Origin: Methyloversatilis universalis | GTDB lineage: Bacteria; Pseudomonadota; Gammaproteobacteria; Methylococcales; Methylococcaceae | DNA length: 64,000 nucleotides | NCBI GenBank assembly: GCA_020723665.1 | Contig: DYIL01000015.1 | Span: 1 to 64,000 of the forward strand | Reading direction: 5' to 3' | In this document: in pieces, positions 17,364 to 25,748 of the stretch | Layout of the letters: every line of letters begins with the position of its first letter | Position numbering within the stretch: the stretch's first letter is position 1 | Translations under genes and position numbers: made by a program | The notes under the pieces: model-generated | What the model saw: the letters and a program-made list of their open reading frames with translations, nothing else | Told to the model about the DNA's origin: nothing | Database searches by the model: none

Positions 17364-17567
17364 GAGAGATTTCTGCGGGGATCGCGATAAAAAGGCAAAC
17401 AGTATAAACAGCAATATTCCGCAGTCGATACCGAATGGGTTTCGTGCGCCGAGAGCGGTTGCACTCGCCACAAAATACCGGCGTGCCAGCGGGGTCGGTT
17501 CGCGTCGAACAGGCTCGAACGGACCTGCCGATCGACTTTTGAACGGAATGGAAACGCCAGTATATCG

Positions 17568-18005
17568 CTATTTCTTCCCATAATCCGGAATTAGGCCGAC
17601 GGCGTCGATTCCCGCGACCGCGCAGCTCTCGTCGAGATCGGACAGGTCGCCGCTGATTCCGACCGCCCCCATGATCCGGTTGTCCGCCGAGCGTATCAGT
17701 ACTCCCCCGGGAACCGGCATGAGGCGGCCTTCCGCCACTTCGATCAGAGCAGTGATGAAATGGGGCCGCTCCTTCGCCATTTTACCCAACTCCCGCGAGG
17801 ATACTCCCATTCCGATGGCTCCCCAGGCTTTGGCCAGAGCGATGGAACCACGCATGAAAGAGGCGCCGTCCTGCCGCTGCATCGCCTTCAAATGACCGCC
17901 ATCGTCCAAGACCGCCACGGCCAGCGGCGCCAATCTCAAGTCACGGGCTTTTCTAAAGGCGCCGTCGATGATGGCGTTGGCGATATCGAGTGTCAGAGTG
18001 CTCAT
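17568..18005 (-). CDS. HbpS/GlcG-type heme-binding family protein (DUF336)
   Basis: This 145-residue protein belongs to the GlcG/HbpS family of small alpha/beta proteins. It begins MSTLTLDIANAIIDGAFRKA and shows LAVAVLDDGGHLKAMQRQDG, followed by PVPGGVLIRSADNRIMGAVG, the usual family signature. Members bind heme or are found with glycolate or cobalamin genes; the role here is unknown. The ATG at 18005 has AAGGAAA upstream, and the longer frame to 18197 is not needed. It lies 204 bases upstream of the GTP cyclohydrolase fusion gene in the same direction, but the gap argues for a separate transcript. Confidence 0.82.
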   Translation of the reverse strand: MSTLTLDIANAIIDGAFRKARDLRLAPLAVAVLDDGGHLKAMQRQDGASFMRGSIALAKAWGAIGMGVSSRELGKMAKERPHFITALIEVAEGRLMPVPGGVLIRSADNRIMGAVGISGDLSDLDESCAVAGIDAVGLIPDYGKK

Positions 18006-18257
18006 GGATTTTCCTTGTTGTGCCCAAATGAAAGCCGAATTTCGGTTGTGCCGAGGAGCGGGTTGCCGTTCCGCGTCGCCCTCGACAACAACAATTTTAT
18101 CCGTCTTTTCCGACATGTCATTCGGCGCGGGATATGATCGTTTCGCCGCATCTAACGGCTGCTCCGTGGCCGAAGCGCGATTAGGGTCGACTGACATTCC
18201 AAAGCACCTATGTCGGTCGATCCAACAAGCCGATCGACCCGGCTCGGGACGAACGGC
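18006..18257. other. Intergenic region without recognised features
   Basis: This stretch lies upstream of the HbpS/GlcG gene and downstream of the DUF3080 pseudogene. The promoter of the HbpS/GlcG gene is expected here, but I see no clear box, terminator or repeat. Confidence 0.3.
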
Positions 18258-19386
18258 TCATTGAGACGAGCTCGGACCGCCCGGCATCATCCCGCAGGGT
18301 TTCAACACACTCTGCCAGGCGCGGCTGTGACGTTGCAGTGCGGCGTTGAAGCCGTGCCACGGTCCTTGCTCGGATGCGGGATCAAGTGTCGCGGCGTAAT
18401 AGCTCTCGAAGGCGGGGGGAATCGCAACCTTTTGGCCTTTCTGCAACTGTTTGACGCTTTCGACCAAAGGCGAAGCGACTTGGTGTAGCCGGCTGATGTA
18501 AGGCTGGACTTCGCCGGCGTAAAACTTGACGAAGACATTGAAAAGATATTCGGCCCGTCGCCGTCGGGTTTTCTCGCCCATAGGGCACGTTCGCTCCGTC
18601 GATGCGGCTTGCTCCAGAAGCCGCCCTGCCCGGTCCAGATAAAATCCGCTGAGGCTCAGGGCGCGCACGATTTTGCCGCCGGTTTCGGCCTGGAGGCCGA
18701 AATAGTGCTGTTCGAATTCTCCCGGGGGAATCGAAGGCGCTTCCGCGAGCCTCGCGCCCGGCGAGGCGAGATACCGTATCGGACTTTCGAAACGGGCCAC
18801 GGGGACGGTCTCGTTGCATTGAAGCGGGTTTGTAGCCGTAACCATGAAAATTCGGAACTCCCTCGGCCGCGAAGGTGGCGTTCCGGAATGCCTTGGGTAA
18901 ATTGTCGGCTTTTGCTTGTAGGAGCGACTCTATTTTGCGGTCGAATTCCGGGTCTTCGTCCGAACCTCGAAGTCTCACGTCGCGTTCGGAGAGTTTCCGG
19001 AACGTATTCAGCTCGTAGAGCAAACGGCCCCTTTCCGATTGTACTCGCCCGAAAGAGCCATTGTGCGAACTGATATCGGCGATCGGCCCGCAGCGGGTCA
19101 TCTCGAGATGAGTGATGACGCCGATTCGGATATCATCGACCGGCAGCACGATGTCCCGCGCCCTCGGACAAGGCGTGACGGCGGGCATTGCGGCTGCTTC
19201 GTCGATCTCGACCTCGGTTACGTTCGAAAGGCGCTCGAGATAATTTTCGAACATCGCTTCGGGCGAATCGCCGGAACAGCCGGCCGATCCCAGAGCGAGA
19301 ACGATGACGAAAAACCGGGTGAAAGATGCTCTAAAACTACGCTTGGGGTTCGAGTTCACGGCGCCCGTGCCGACGATGGTCTCCAT
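18258..19386 (-). pseudogene. Frameshifted DUF3080-family lipoprotein
   Basis: Two minus-strand frames together give one DUF3080-like protein. The first (from ATG at 19386) has a signal sequence ending near LGSAGCSGDSPEAMFENYLE and reads well down to FRNATFAAEGVPN. Similarity then passes to another frame (below 18845: FESPIRYLASPG ... HSRAWQSVLKPCGMM) that runs to a stop at 18258. The total span, 1129 bases, is one more than a multiple of three, which fits one indel near 18840-18870. The family is a gammaproteobacterial lipoprotein of unknown function. A sequencing or assembly error is possible. Confidence 0.75.
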
Positions 19387-19406
19387 ATCAATAAGGCATT
19401 GAGATC

Positions 19407-20342
19407 GTGAAACAAGTTCTCCTGAAATCGGGAGTGTGGCTCAATCGGCGGAGCGTGCGCTTCGTCCTGGTGCTGGCGGTGTTCGCCTTCATTTTCGCCA
19501 AAATCGATCGCTCCGCGCTGATGGCTCACCTCAGCCGCTTCGACCCGGCCATGGGCGTCGCGATCGTCGGAATCTTCCTGCTCTCGATCGCCGTGTTCGC
19601 CTCGCGCTGGTGGCAGATCAGTCGGGCTTTGGGCGTTCGGGCGCCGTTCAAGGACTTTGTGCGTGTCCTTTGGATCAGCCAGAGCGTCAGCGAGTGCGGT
19701 CCGCCGCTTGTGGTCGGCGAGTTGGCGCGGTTTCAGCTGATGCGAGGCAGCGCGGAAACCTGGCAGCTCATCATCGGCCAGGCCGTGGACCGGTTCTCCG
19801 GGAAGATCGTCCTGCTGCTCATAACGCTTGGACTGACGCCGGTTTACTTGGGGCTGTACAGCGAATTTCCCGCGCTTCAGATCGTCTTGTTCGCGCTGAT
19901 CCTGCTGTCGTCGGCAAGTGTGGCCGCCGTCGTTCTTCGGCGATTTTGGCCGATGGCGCGATCCCATACCGGGATTGTGCTCGCGATCTGCAATCCGCTG
20001 CGGTCGCCGCGCCATTACGGATTGTCTCTGCTGGTCCAGCTTCTGCTAGCGGCGAACTTCGCTCTGGCGGCCGCCGGGCTGGGCATTTCCGGCGATGCGC
20101 TGACCGTGTTCGTGCTCGGGCCGCTGTTGTTGCTGGGCGTCAGTTCGCTGCCGGGGCTAGTTTCCGATTGGGGTAAACGGGAGGCGGCCGCGGTGTTTCT
20201 GCTCGCTCCCGCCGGCCTGACGCCGGAGCAAAGCCTTGCCGTGTCTCTGATCTTCGGTGCCCTGCATTTGTTGACGGCCTTGCCGGGAGCGCTCTTGCTT
20301 CTGCTGCTGCGGCGCCGGGAAACGGTTTCCGCCCCCGAATGA
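19407..20342 (+). CDS. Lysylphosphatidylglycerol synthase-TM/flippase-like integral membrane protein
   Basis: This 311-residue protein has about eight hydrophobic segments (for example VRFVLVLAVFAFIFAKI, GVAIVGIFLLSIAVFASRWW, and LTALPGALLLLLLRRR at the end). It has the pattern of the UPF0104/LPG-synthase TM or AglD-like family, including SECGPPLVVGELARFQLM near residue 95. Relatives move or modify lipids or polyprenyl-linked sugars; no substrate can be named. It is divergent from the DUF3080 pseudogene by 20 bases, and the next reading frame overlaps its stop by four bases (ATGA). Confidence 0.8.
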   Translation: MKQVLLKSGVWLNRRSVRFVLVLAVFAFIFAKIDRSALMAHLSRFDPAMGVAIVGIFLLSIAVFASRWWQISRALGVRAPFKDFVRVLWISQSVSECGPPLVVGELARFQLMRGSAETWQLIIGQAVDRFSGKIVLLLITLGLTPVYLGLYSEFPALQIVLFALILLSSASVAAVVLRRFWPMARSHTGIVLAICNPLRSPRHYGLSLLVQLLLAANFALAAAGLGISGDALTVFVLGPLLLLGVSSLPGLVSDWGKREAAAVFLLAPAGLTPEQSLAVSLIFGALHLLTALPGALLLLLLRRRETVSAPE

Positions 20343-20851
20343 ACGGCGCTCGGCTCGATCGGCTGGAAAATCTGCTCGGCGATCCTGTTGCGGACCTGGC
20401 GGAAAAATATCGGCGCGTTCAGGAAGCCTACCGGATCGAGCTCGACTATGCCAGGAGCGCCGAAGCCTACCGGGCTGTGCTCCGGACCGGGAACGAGGAA
20501 CGTCCGGTGGATTTCCCCGGCGTCGGTCACCTGGCGCTCTACTACCGGACTCTGAACGGCCACGTATCGGGGATCTGGCGCAACGATCAGCGACGCTGGC
20601 AACGATTGTCCGGCGAGGAGAACGAGTCGATCGCCCGCGGGCTGCGCGCGGCGCGCAAGCTCGAACCGCCGCGACTGACGGTTCTGCCGCGGCCTGGGCC
20701 CAGGTCGCCGTGTAGCCGCGGTGCGTTCTCCGCTTCCTCCGCAGCGCGGCCGTTTGGGCGCTGCTTGGGGCTTTTCCTCGGTCCGTCCTGGCCGCGCCCG
20801 AGACGCAAGCCGAACGGCCGGCCTCGCCGTCGGAAGCGGCGTTCCGGTTGA
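20339..20851 (+). pseudogene. DUF3450-like fragment, frame lost near its 3' end
   Basis: The first 115 codons resemble the C-terminal half of DUF3450, a periplasmic coiled-coil protein of TonB/ExbB gene clusters: YRIELDYARSAEAYRAVL, VGHLALYYRTLNGHVSGIW and RGLRAARKLEPPRLTVLP. A signal peptide and the N-terminal coiled coil are missing. After about 20690 the sequence becomes arginine- and serine-rich, as expected when reading out of frame, whereas another frame reaches a stop at 20713. I read it as a truncated and frameshifted remnant coupled by ATGA to the preceding membrane-protein gene. Confidence 0.6.
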
Positions 20852-21108
20852 CGACGGCGCTGGCGGCCAAAGAAGAATCGTTCTTGAGCATCCGCGAGAG
20901 TGCCTCTAACGTCAAACCGTATTACCGGCAACTCGCTCTGGCGGGAGATGCCGCGAGCCAGCGGCAACTGATCGACCGGCTCGCCGACCGCCGACGAACT
21001 GACGCAGTTGTAGGTCGGAATGAGCCCTTCGACTTCGCTCAGGACAGGCTTCTCGGCCGCCCCGCCCGCCCCACACTCCGGCCCGTCCAACTGCCTTTTC
21101 TAGGATAA
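20716..21108 (+). pseudogene. Unidentified gene fragment truncated by a dispersed repeat
   Basis: The frame beginning after the stop at 20713 reads like a secretory protein: FLRSAAVWALLGAFPRSVLA followed by a hydrophilic region with ALAAKEESFLSIRESASNVK and QLALAGDAASQRQLIDRLAD. No normal start codon is visible for the signal-like part. The frame then runs into the repeat at 21007-21108, which supplies the last residues and the stop. I do not recognise the family; from its position next to DUF3450 it may once have belonged to a TonB/ExbB-type cluster. Confidence 0.4.
21007..21108. repeat. Composite dispersed repeat with a family-C end
   Basis: The element starts GTTGTAGGTCGGAATGAGCC, continues with the CCCTTCGACTTCGCTCAGGA module and ends GTCCAACTGCCTTTTCTAGG, which is the terminal repeat of family C. 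The two ends belong to different types, suggesting recombination between copies. Confidence 0.65.
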
Positions 21109-21158
21109 TCCAACCCGACTCATCCTGAACGGGCTCTTTTGACCCCTTTCTGTTGTGC

Positions 21159-21953
21159 TCAATACAGGGAAAGAGTGAGGCGATCCCGCTTCAAAACCGG
21201 CTGTGGGGTGACTTGCCGGCATCCGAACAGACCGCGCTCCGTAGGACGAAGCGCACGCAGGCGCAGCGATTCGTTCAAGGGCGGATAGGCCATGGAGACG
21301 GACCGGTCCCAGGCCTGCCACTGCGAGAAAAATTCCTGCCAAACCTGCGGCTGCCGGCGGCGCAGTATATGAATCGGGTCGAAGCCGTAGCAAGCCGCCG
21401 CCGGTTCGATCAGGCGGATGCCGTATGCCGTCGCGAGCCGTCGCAATTCCTCATGGACGCGCCGTGCCCGCTCGTACAGCACCGGCCAGTCGATCCGGTG
21501 CGCCGGAAAGAAGACTCTACGCAGCAATTCGAATTTCCAGGGCGGCAGCCGCTCGATGCTTGCCATCGGCAGCGACATCAAAACGGTCTCGCTGCGGTGC
21601 TTGGCCAGCCGATCAAGGCAGGTGTCGACCCAGGCGAGCAGTTCCGGAGCGGTGACTCCGTAAACCAGATCGTTGCCGATATCGGTTACGGCCGCGAGCA
21701 GCGGAAGACGGGTCGAACTCTGTTGCGAGAGAGCCGCCCACAATCCGCACTGAACGATGCCGGGAAGCGTTCGTCCCAGGATCCGGCTCCGGAGCCCGTA
21801 GGATCGGCCGTGCCCGAAAGCCGCCAGCACCGTGAGAGGTTCCCGCAGGCCGGCACATAGGCCGTTTACGACCAAGGGGAAGGCCCTGGCGAGATTGCTC
21901 GCCCCGATGAGGACGACGGGGCGAAAGAGTTCTTCATCGGTCAAGGTGGTCAT
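21159..21953 (-). CDS. SGNH/GDSL-like hydrolase family protein
   Basis: This 264-residue protein opens with PVVLIGASNLARAFPLVVNG, a variant of the SGNH block I in which the usual GDS is replaced by GASN, and has LLAAVTDIGNDLVYGV, a block III-like element with the conserved asparagine. The substrate is unknown and catalytic activity is uncertain because the nucleophile region is atypical. The ATG at 21953 starts the conserved part; 22 upstream codons are probably not translated. It is divergent from the secreted phosphoesterase gene. Confidence 0.65.
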   Translation of the reverse strand: MTTLTDEELFRPVVLIGASNLARAFPLVVNGLCAGLREPLTVLAAFGHGRSYGLRSRILGRTLPGIVQCGLWAALSQQSSTRLPLLAAVTDIGNDLVYGVTAPELLAWVDTCLDRLAKHRSETVLMSLPMASIERLPPWKFELLRRVFFPAHRIDWPVLYERARRVHEELRRLATAYGIRLIEPAAACYGFDPIHILRRRQPQVWQEFFSQWQAWDRSVSMAYPPLNESLRLRALRPTERGLFGCRQVTPQPVLKRDRLTLSLY

Positions 21954-22094
21954 CGATGCGGCTTCAAGGCGGCGCCCGAACGCAATAACCATGATTAGGC
22001 AGTTACGCGACGGTAACAATAATTCGATTACAATGGCCGGCTGAGAATCGAATGGCGCCGGCCTCTTCGAAATTTTTCACACACGAGCTCTGCA

Positions 22095-23462
22095 ATGAAA
22101 AAGCCATCCTCTCTGACGCTCCTGATTGTTCTTTTCCTGTCTACGCCTTTGGCGGTTTTGGCCCAGTCCGGCCGGAATCCCGGACTGGACCGGATTCGCC
22201 ACATCGTCGTGATCTATCTGGAAAACCACAGCTTCGACAATCTCTATGGCCTATTCCCCGGAGCCGACGGATTGGCGGATGCGCCGGAGGAGACGATGCG
22301 GCAGAGGGATCGCGAAGGCCGGGTCTACACCGTGTTGCCCAGGATCATAAACACCGAGAAAAAGCCCCCGGTTCCCGACGAGCGCTTTCCGTCCGATTTG
22401 CCGAACCGGCCGTTCGAGATCAGCCAATACGTTCCGATCGACCGGAAAACCGGCGATCCGGTGCACCGGTTTTACCAGCACCGGGCCCAGATCAACGGTG
22501 GGCGCATGGACCGTTTCGTGGCGGAATCGGATGCCGGCGGTTTGACCATGGGCTATTACGACGGGCGCAAGCTTCCGCTGTGGGAGTATGCGAAAAAATT
22601 CACGCTGGCGGATCGTTTCTTTCAGGCAGCTTTCGGCGGATCGCTGCTGAACCATTTCTGGCTGGTCTGCGCCTGCACGCCGCGCCACGACGACCCGCCG
22701 CCCGAATTGACCGCGGTCCTGAACGAAAAAGGCGAGTTGATCAAGGACGGCGTGTATACGCCCGATGGCTACGCGGTCAACACCATCCAGACGATGCAGG
22801 TGCCCCACGACCCGAAGGTCACCGATTCCAGCCGGCTTCTGCCGCCGCAGATCTTCCCGACCATCGGCGACCGCCTGTCGGAGAAGAACATTTCATGGGC
22901 CTGGTATTCCGGCGGCTGGAACGATGCGATCGCGGGGCATGCCGACGACGGTTTTCAGTACCATCACCAGCCATTCGCCTATTTCGCGCGCTATGCCGAA
23001 GGGACCCGCGAAAGGGAGGGGCATCTCAAAGATGAAGCGGATTTCTTGAAGGCGGTCGAAAAAGGAACCTTGCCGGCAGTTTCCTTTTATAAGCCCATCG
23101 GTGCCCACAGCGAACATCCCGGTTACGCCGACCTCATGGCGGGAGAAACTCAGGCCGTCGAGGTGATCCGCAAGATCGAGCGAAGCCGGCTGTGGCGGAA
23201 TACCGTAATCATCGTCACCTACGACGAATACGGCGGGTTCTGGGATCATGTCCCGCCTCCACCGGGCGACCGCTGGGGACCAGGTAGCCGCGTGCCGGCG
23301 ATCATCATCTCCCCGTTCGCCAAGCGTGGGCATGTCGATCATACCGTTTACGACACCACCTCGATCCTGAAATTCATCGAAACCCGCTTTGGTCTGAAAC
23401 CGCTGGGCGAACGGGATGCCAAAGCCAACGATTTGTTGAATGCCCTGGATTTAGGATCTTAG
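22095..23462 (+). CDS. Secreted phosphoesterase (acid phosphatase/phospholipase C family)
   Basis: This 455-residue protein has a signal peptide (MKKPSSLTLLIVLFLSTPLA..) and then the phosphoesterase-family signature IVVIYLENHSFDNLYGLFPG at residues 36-55. Later motifs include GGSLLNHFWLVCACTP and VIIVTYDEYGGFWDHVPPPP, containing candidate metal-binding acidic and histidine residues, and RVPAIIISPFAKRGHVDHTV. It matches AcpA-like acid phosphatases and phospholipase C proteins exported to the periplasm or outside. The substrate cannot be chosen from sequence. It stands alone between a divergent SGNH gene and a convergent pseudogene cluster. Confidence 0.87.
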   Translation: MKKPSSLTLLIVLFLSTPLAVLAQSGRNPGLDRIRHIVVIYLENHSFDNLYGLFPGADGLADAPEETMRQRDREGRVYTVLPRIINTEKKPPVPDERFPSDLPNRPFEISQYVPIDRKTGDPVHRFYQHRAQINGGRMDRFVAESDAGGLTMGYYDGRKLPLWEYAKKFTLADRFFQAAFGGSLLNHFWLVCACTPRHDDPPPELTAVLNEKGELIKDGVYTPDGYAVNTIQTMQVPHDPKVTDSSRLLPPQIFPTIGDRLSEKNISWAWYSGGWNDAIAGHADDGFQYHHQPFAYFARYAEGTREREGHLKDEADFLKAVEKGTLPAVSFYKPIGAHSEHPGYADLMAGETQAVEVIRKIERSRLWRNTVIIVTYDEYGGFWDHVPPPPGDRWGPGSRVPAIIISPFAKRGHVDHTVYDTTSILKFIETRFGLKPLGERDAKANDLLNALDLGS

Positions 23463-23518
23463 AACCTGTCTTCAAACCCTTGTTTTCGTTTTCGAGAGAC
23501 GCCGAAGCATAAGGGAAA

Positions 23519-23907
23519 TCATAGCGATGTGGCTAAAGTATCGCGGCTTATGGATCTCGACAGCCGGTCGAGGATTTCGGCCCGAATGTCGCCCCGCTTC
23601 TGGGCGATGGCATAGGAAATGCCGTGAAACATGACCATAGCGTGGCGCGGGATGAACCGGCCGGGATGACGTTCTTCGAGCAGCCACTCGATGTGCTTGC
23701 GCAAGTGAAGCTTGGCATCGCGGACAGAATCGCGCATCTCCACGTAGTTTTCCGATGCCATATCGGCAATGGCCCCGGCGTTCGGCTTCCTCGGACTTCG
23801 AAGTCGCGATAAAGGTCTTCGAACTCCTCATGTTCGTCGAGCAGCCGGTCGAGGACGACGCAATCTTCGAAGGCGCAGTTCATGCCTTGGCCATGAAAAA
23901 GCACCAC
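23519..23907 (-). pseudogene. C-terminal remnant of kynurenine 3-monooxygenase
   Basis: Two frames combine into the C-terminal third of kynurenine 3-monooxygenase, an FAD enzyme of tryptophan degradation. The upstream frame gives FHGQGMNCAFEDCVVLDRLL, the FAD-binding block, and the downstream frame gives ENYVEMRDSVRDAKLHLRKH and LLEERHPGRFIPRHAMVMFH. A frameshift lies near 23770. The N-terminal two thirds are missing: at about 23907 the sequence changes directly into an aldehyde dehydrogenase fragment. This is a deletion fusion inside a decayed gene cluster. Confidence 0.8.
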
Positions 23908-24032
23908 CGCACTTGGCGACGACGGTATTCCCCGCCGCCAGCGCGGGCGCGATTTTCCAGGTCAAGAGATAAAGCGGAAGGTTCTAGGGCGAGATATAGC
24001 CGACCACGCCGAGCGGCACGCGCAGGGTGTAA
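23908..24032 (-). pseudogene. Internal fragment of an aldehyde dehydrogenase, distal to the inserted repeat
   Basis: The minus strand reads NYTLRVPLGVVGYISP, then an in-frame TAG where the family has tryptophan, then NLPLYLLTWKIAPALAAGNT and VVAK. This is the NAD-binding region of an ALDH of the 2-hydroxymuconate/2-aminomuconate semialdehyde type. It continues the N-terminal fragment on the other side of the repeat at 24033-24175. The rest of the protein is gone, replaced by the kynurenine monooxygenase remnant. Confidence 0.8.
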
Positions 24033-24175
24033 TTCCATTTCTCAATCAAAAGGAAAACGTTGTAGGCCGGAATAAGCCCTTCGACTCCGCTCAGGACAGG
24101 CCCTTCGACGTTGCTCAGGACAGGCGTATCCCGGCCTACCATTAAAGAAATTTTCTTTTTGTTCGAAAAATGGAA
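24033..24175. mobile_element. MITE-like element (family A) inserted in an aldehyde dehydrogenase gene, with TAA target duplication
   Basis: The 143-base element has long imperfect terminal inverted repeats: TTCCATTTCTCAATCAAAAG on the left, and on the right the complement of TTCCATTTTTCGAACAAAAA, both continuing to TAGGCCGG. The interior is two CCCTTCGAC..GCTCAGGACAGG modules. Flanking TAA (24030-24032 and 24176-24178) looks like a target-site duplication: removing the element and one TAA restores the aldehyde dehydrogenase reading frame. There is no coding capacity, so mobility would need an enzyme encoded elsewhere. Confidence 0.85.
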
Positions 24176-24576
24176 TAATTCAGCGCCTGGCTGCCCGCGG
24201 CATGAGATTCGGAAAAGAAATGCCGGATGGCGGACCTGAAAAACTGAAAATTGGCCGCGGCTCTCGGGATATCGACCTGGCGCGCCGCGCTCAGAGGCTT
24301 ACCGGCATCGGCCGATTCGGAGCGGGTGAGCACGTCGGTTTTGGCTTCGATGAGATTCGCGATTCGGCGCAGCCGTATCGATCGCTCTTCCAGCGAGGTT
24401 TCCGCCCAGGCAGGAAACGCTTTCTTCGCGGCTGCCACGGCGCGATCGACATCGGCGGAATCGGAGTCCGGCACTTCCGAAAACGAACGGCCGGTGGCCG
24501 GTTCGATGTTTTCCGGGTAGCGGCCGGAAACGGGCGGAACGAGTTCGCCGCCGATGTAGTTCGCGATTCGTTGCAT
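24176..24576 (-). pseudogene. N-terminal part of an aldehyde dehydrogenase, cut by the family A repeat
   Basis: From ATG at 24576 the minus strand encodes MQRIANYIGGELVPPVSG and then the usual N-terminal ALDH domain (NIEPATGRSFSEVPDSDSAD, AFPAWAETSLEERSIRLRRI, NFQFFRSAIRHFFSESHA). The frame runs into the repeat at 24175, which ends it after about 15 foreign residues. Similarity resumes on the other side. The best family guess is 2-aminomuconate/2-hydroxymuconate semialdehyde dehydrogenase, matching the kynurenine pathway remnant beside it. The stop of the SDR gene upstream is only a few bases away, so they formed an operon. Confidence 0.8.
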
Positions 24577-24578
24577 AG

Positions 24579-25421
24579 CTACAAGCTCATCGTACGTCCC
24601 CCGTCGACGGGTAGGTTGATCCCGGTGATATAGGAAGCCAGGTCGGACGCGAGAAAACCCGCTGCGTAGGCGATTTCTTCGGGCTTTCCGAAACGGCCCA
24701 GCGGAATCGAGCGTTTGGTTTGTTCGACCACGTCATCGATGGATTTGTTCGAGCTCCGGGCCTTGGCTTCCATGATGGCCCGCAGCCTCGCCGTCTCGGT
24801 CGCGCCCGGAAGGATGTTGTTCACCGTGATGCCGAAAGGCGCGAGCTCGCCCGCCAAAGTCTTGGCCCAGTTGGCCATGGCGCCGCGCACCGTGTTGGAA
24901 ACGCCGAGCCCCGGAATCGGCTGTTTGATCGAGGTCGAGACGATGTTGATGATCCGGCCGTGGTTCAAGCTTTTCATGCCGGGGAGCAGGGCTTGGACCA
25001 GGATATGGCTGCAGACGAGATGGCGGTTGAAGGCTTCCGTGAATTCCTCGACCTTGGCCTCGTACAGAAGCCCGCCGGGCGGCCCGCCGGTGTTGTTCAC
25101 CAGGATGTGTATCGGGAGAAGTTCCGGCAGGCGCTCTTCGAGGACTTGTTTTAGACGATCGGGCTGACCGAAATCGGCTACCAGATAACGATGTTTCTGC
25201 CCGTGCTCGGTGCCGAGTTCGCCGCAGACGAGCTTCAAGGCCGGCTCGTTGCGGCCGAGAAGAATGACCTCGGCGCCCTGCTCCGCGAAATGCAGGGCGA
25301 TGGCCCGGCCTATCCCCTGACTGCTGCCGCACACCAGCGCTTTTTTCCTTCCAGCAACCGCATCGTGCTCGCTCCTGCAGGTTTTCCGCAAAGCTAACAC
25401 GGAATGATCAGCGTGCGCCAT
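24579..25421 (-). CDS. SDR family oxidoreductase with a suspected frameshift at its start
   Basis: The body is a normal short-chain dehydrogenase: ALVCGSSQGIGRAIALHFAE nucleotide-binding region, ILVNNTGGPPGG, and a C-terminal PLGRFGKPEEIAYAAGFLAS and ITGINLPVDGGRT. The expected start is ATGCGGTTGCTGGAAGG (MRLLEG..) at 25363, but it is out of frame because the following run has six A (25341-25346 on the plus strand as T) where seven would restore MRLLEGKKALV. As it stands, translation would have to begin further upstream, for example at ATG 25421. It may therefore be damaged. It leads the decayed kynurenine/aminomuconate cluster. Confidence 0.65.
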   Translation of the reverse strand: MAHADHSVLALRKTCRSEHDAVAGRKKALVCGSSQGIGRAIALHFAEQGAEVILLGRNEPALKLVCGELGTEHGQKHRYLVADFGQPDRLKQVLEERLPELLPIHILVNNTGGPPGGLLYEAKVEEFTEAFNRHLVCSHILVQALLPGMKSLNHGRIINIVSTSIKQPIPGLGVSNTVRGAMANWAKTLAGELAPFGITVNNILPGATETARLRAIMEAKARSSNKSIDDVVEQTKRSIPLGRFGKPEEIAYAAGFLASDLASYITGINLPVDGGRTMSL

Positions 25422-25476
25422 AGGCTTGTTTGGACAGGTTTATCCTTTCCTGGTGGCTGTGCCGGAAACGCTGACG

Positions 25477-25515
25477 CTTATTCCGGCCTACATACCTCTT
25501 GTAGGCCGGGATAAG
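25477..25515. repeat. Palindromic GGCCTAC/GTAGGCC repeat without inner modules
   Basis: CTTATTCCGGCCTAC (25477-25491) faces GTAGGCCGGGATAAG (25501-25515) over a nine-base loop. These are the same arms that flank the CTCAGGACAGG modules in the elements at 24.1 and 34.8 kb, here closed directly on each other as a hairpin. The rest of the 25422-25951 gap holds this repeat, the family-B element and no gene. Confidence 0.7.
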
Positions 25516-25748
25516 GCGCTAGCCGTTCCCGGCGCGCAACGGAAAGGCAGGAGATCCATCGGCCGAGCCGATTGACACGCGTAACGCTCGCAGATCAACG
25601 CTCGGTGGCCTTGCTCTGATGGGTTATGGTGCGCGCCCGATCCGCCGGGTTACGCGCAGGTGGTTCGGAGGCGCACCTACCCATCCTGCGAACCCCAGGT
25701 TTCCGTCATCCGCCGACATTGAAGGCTATAACCTCCAAGCCTACTCCT

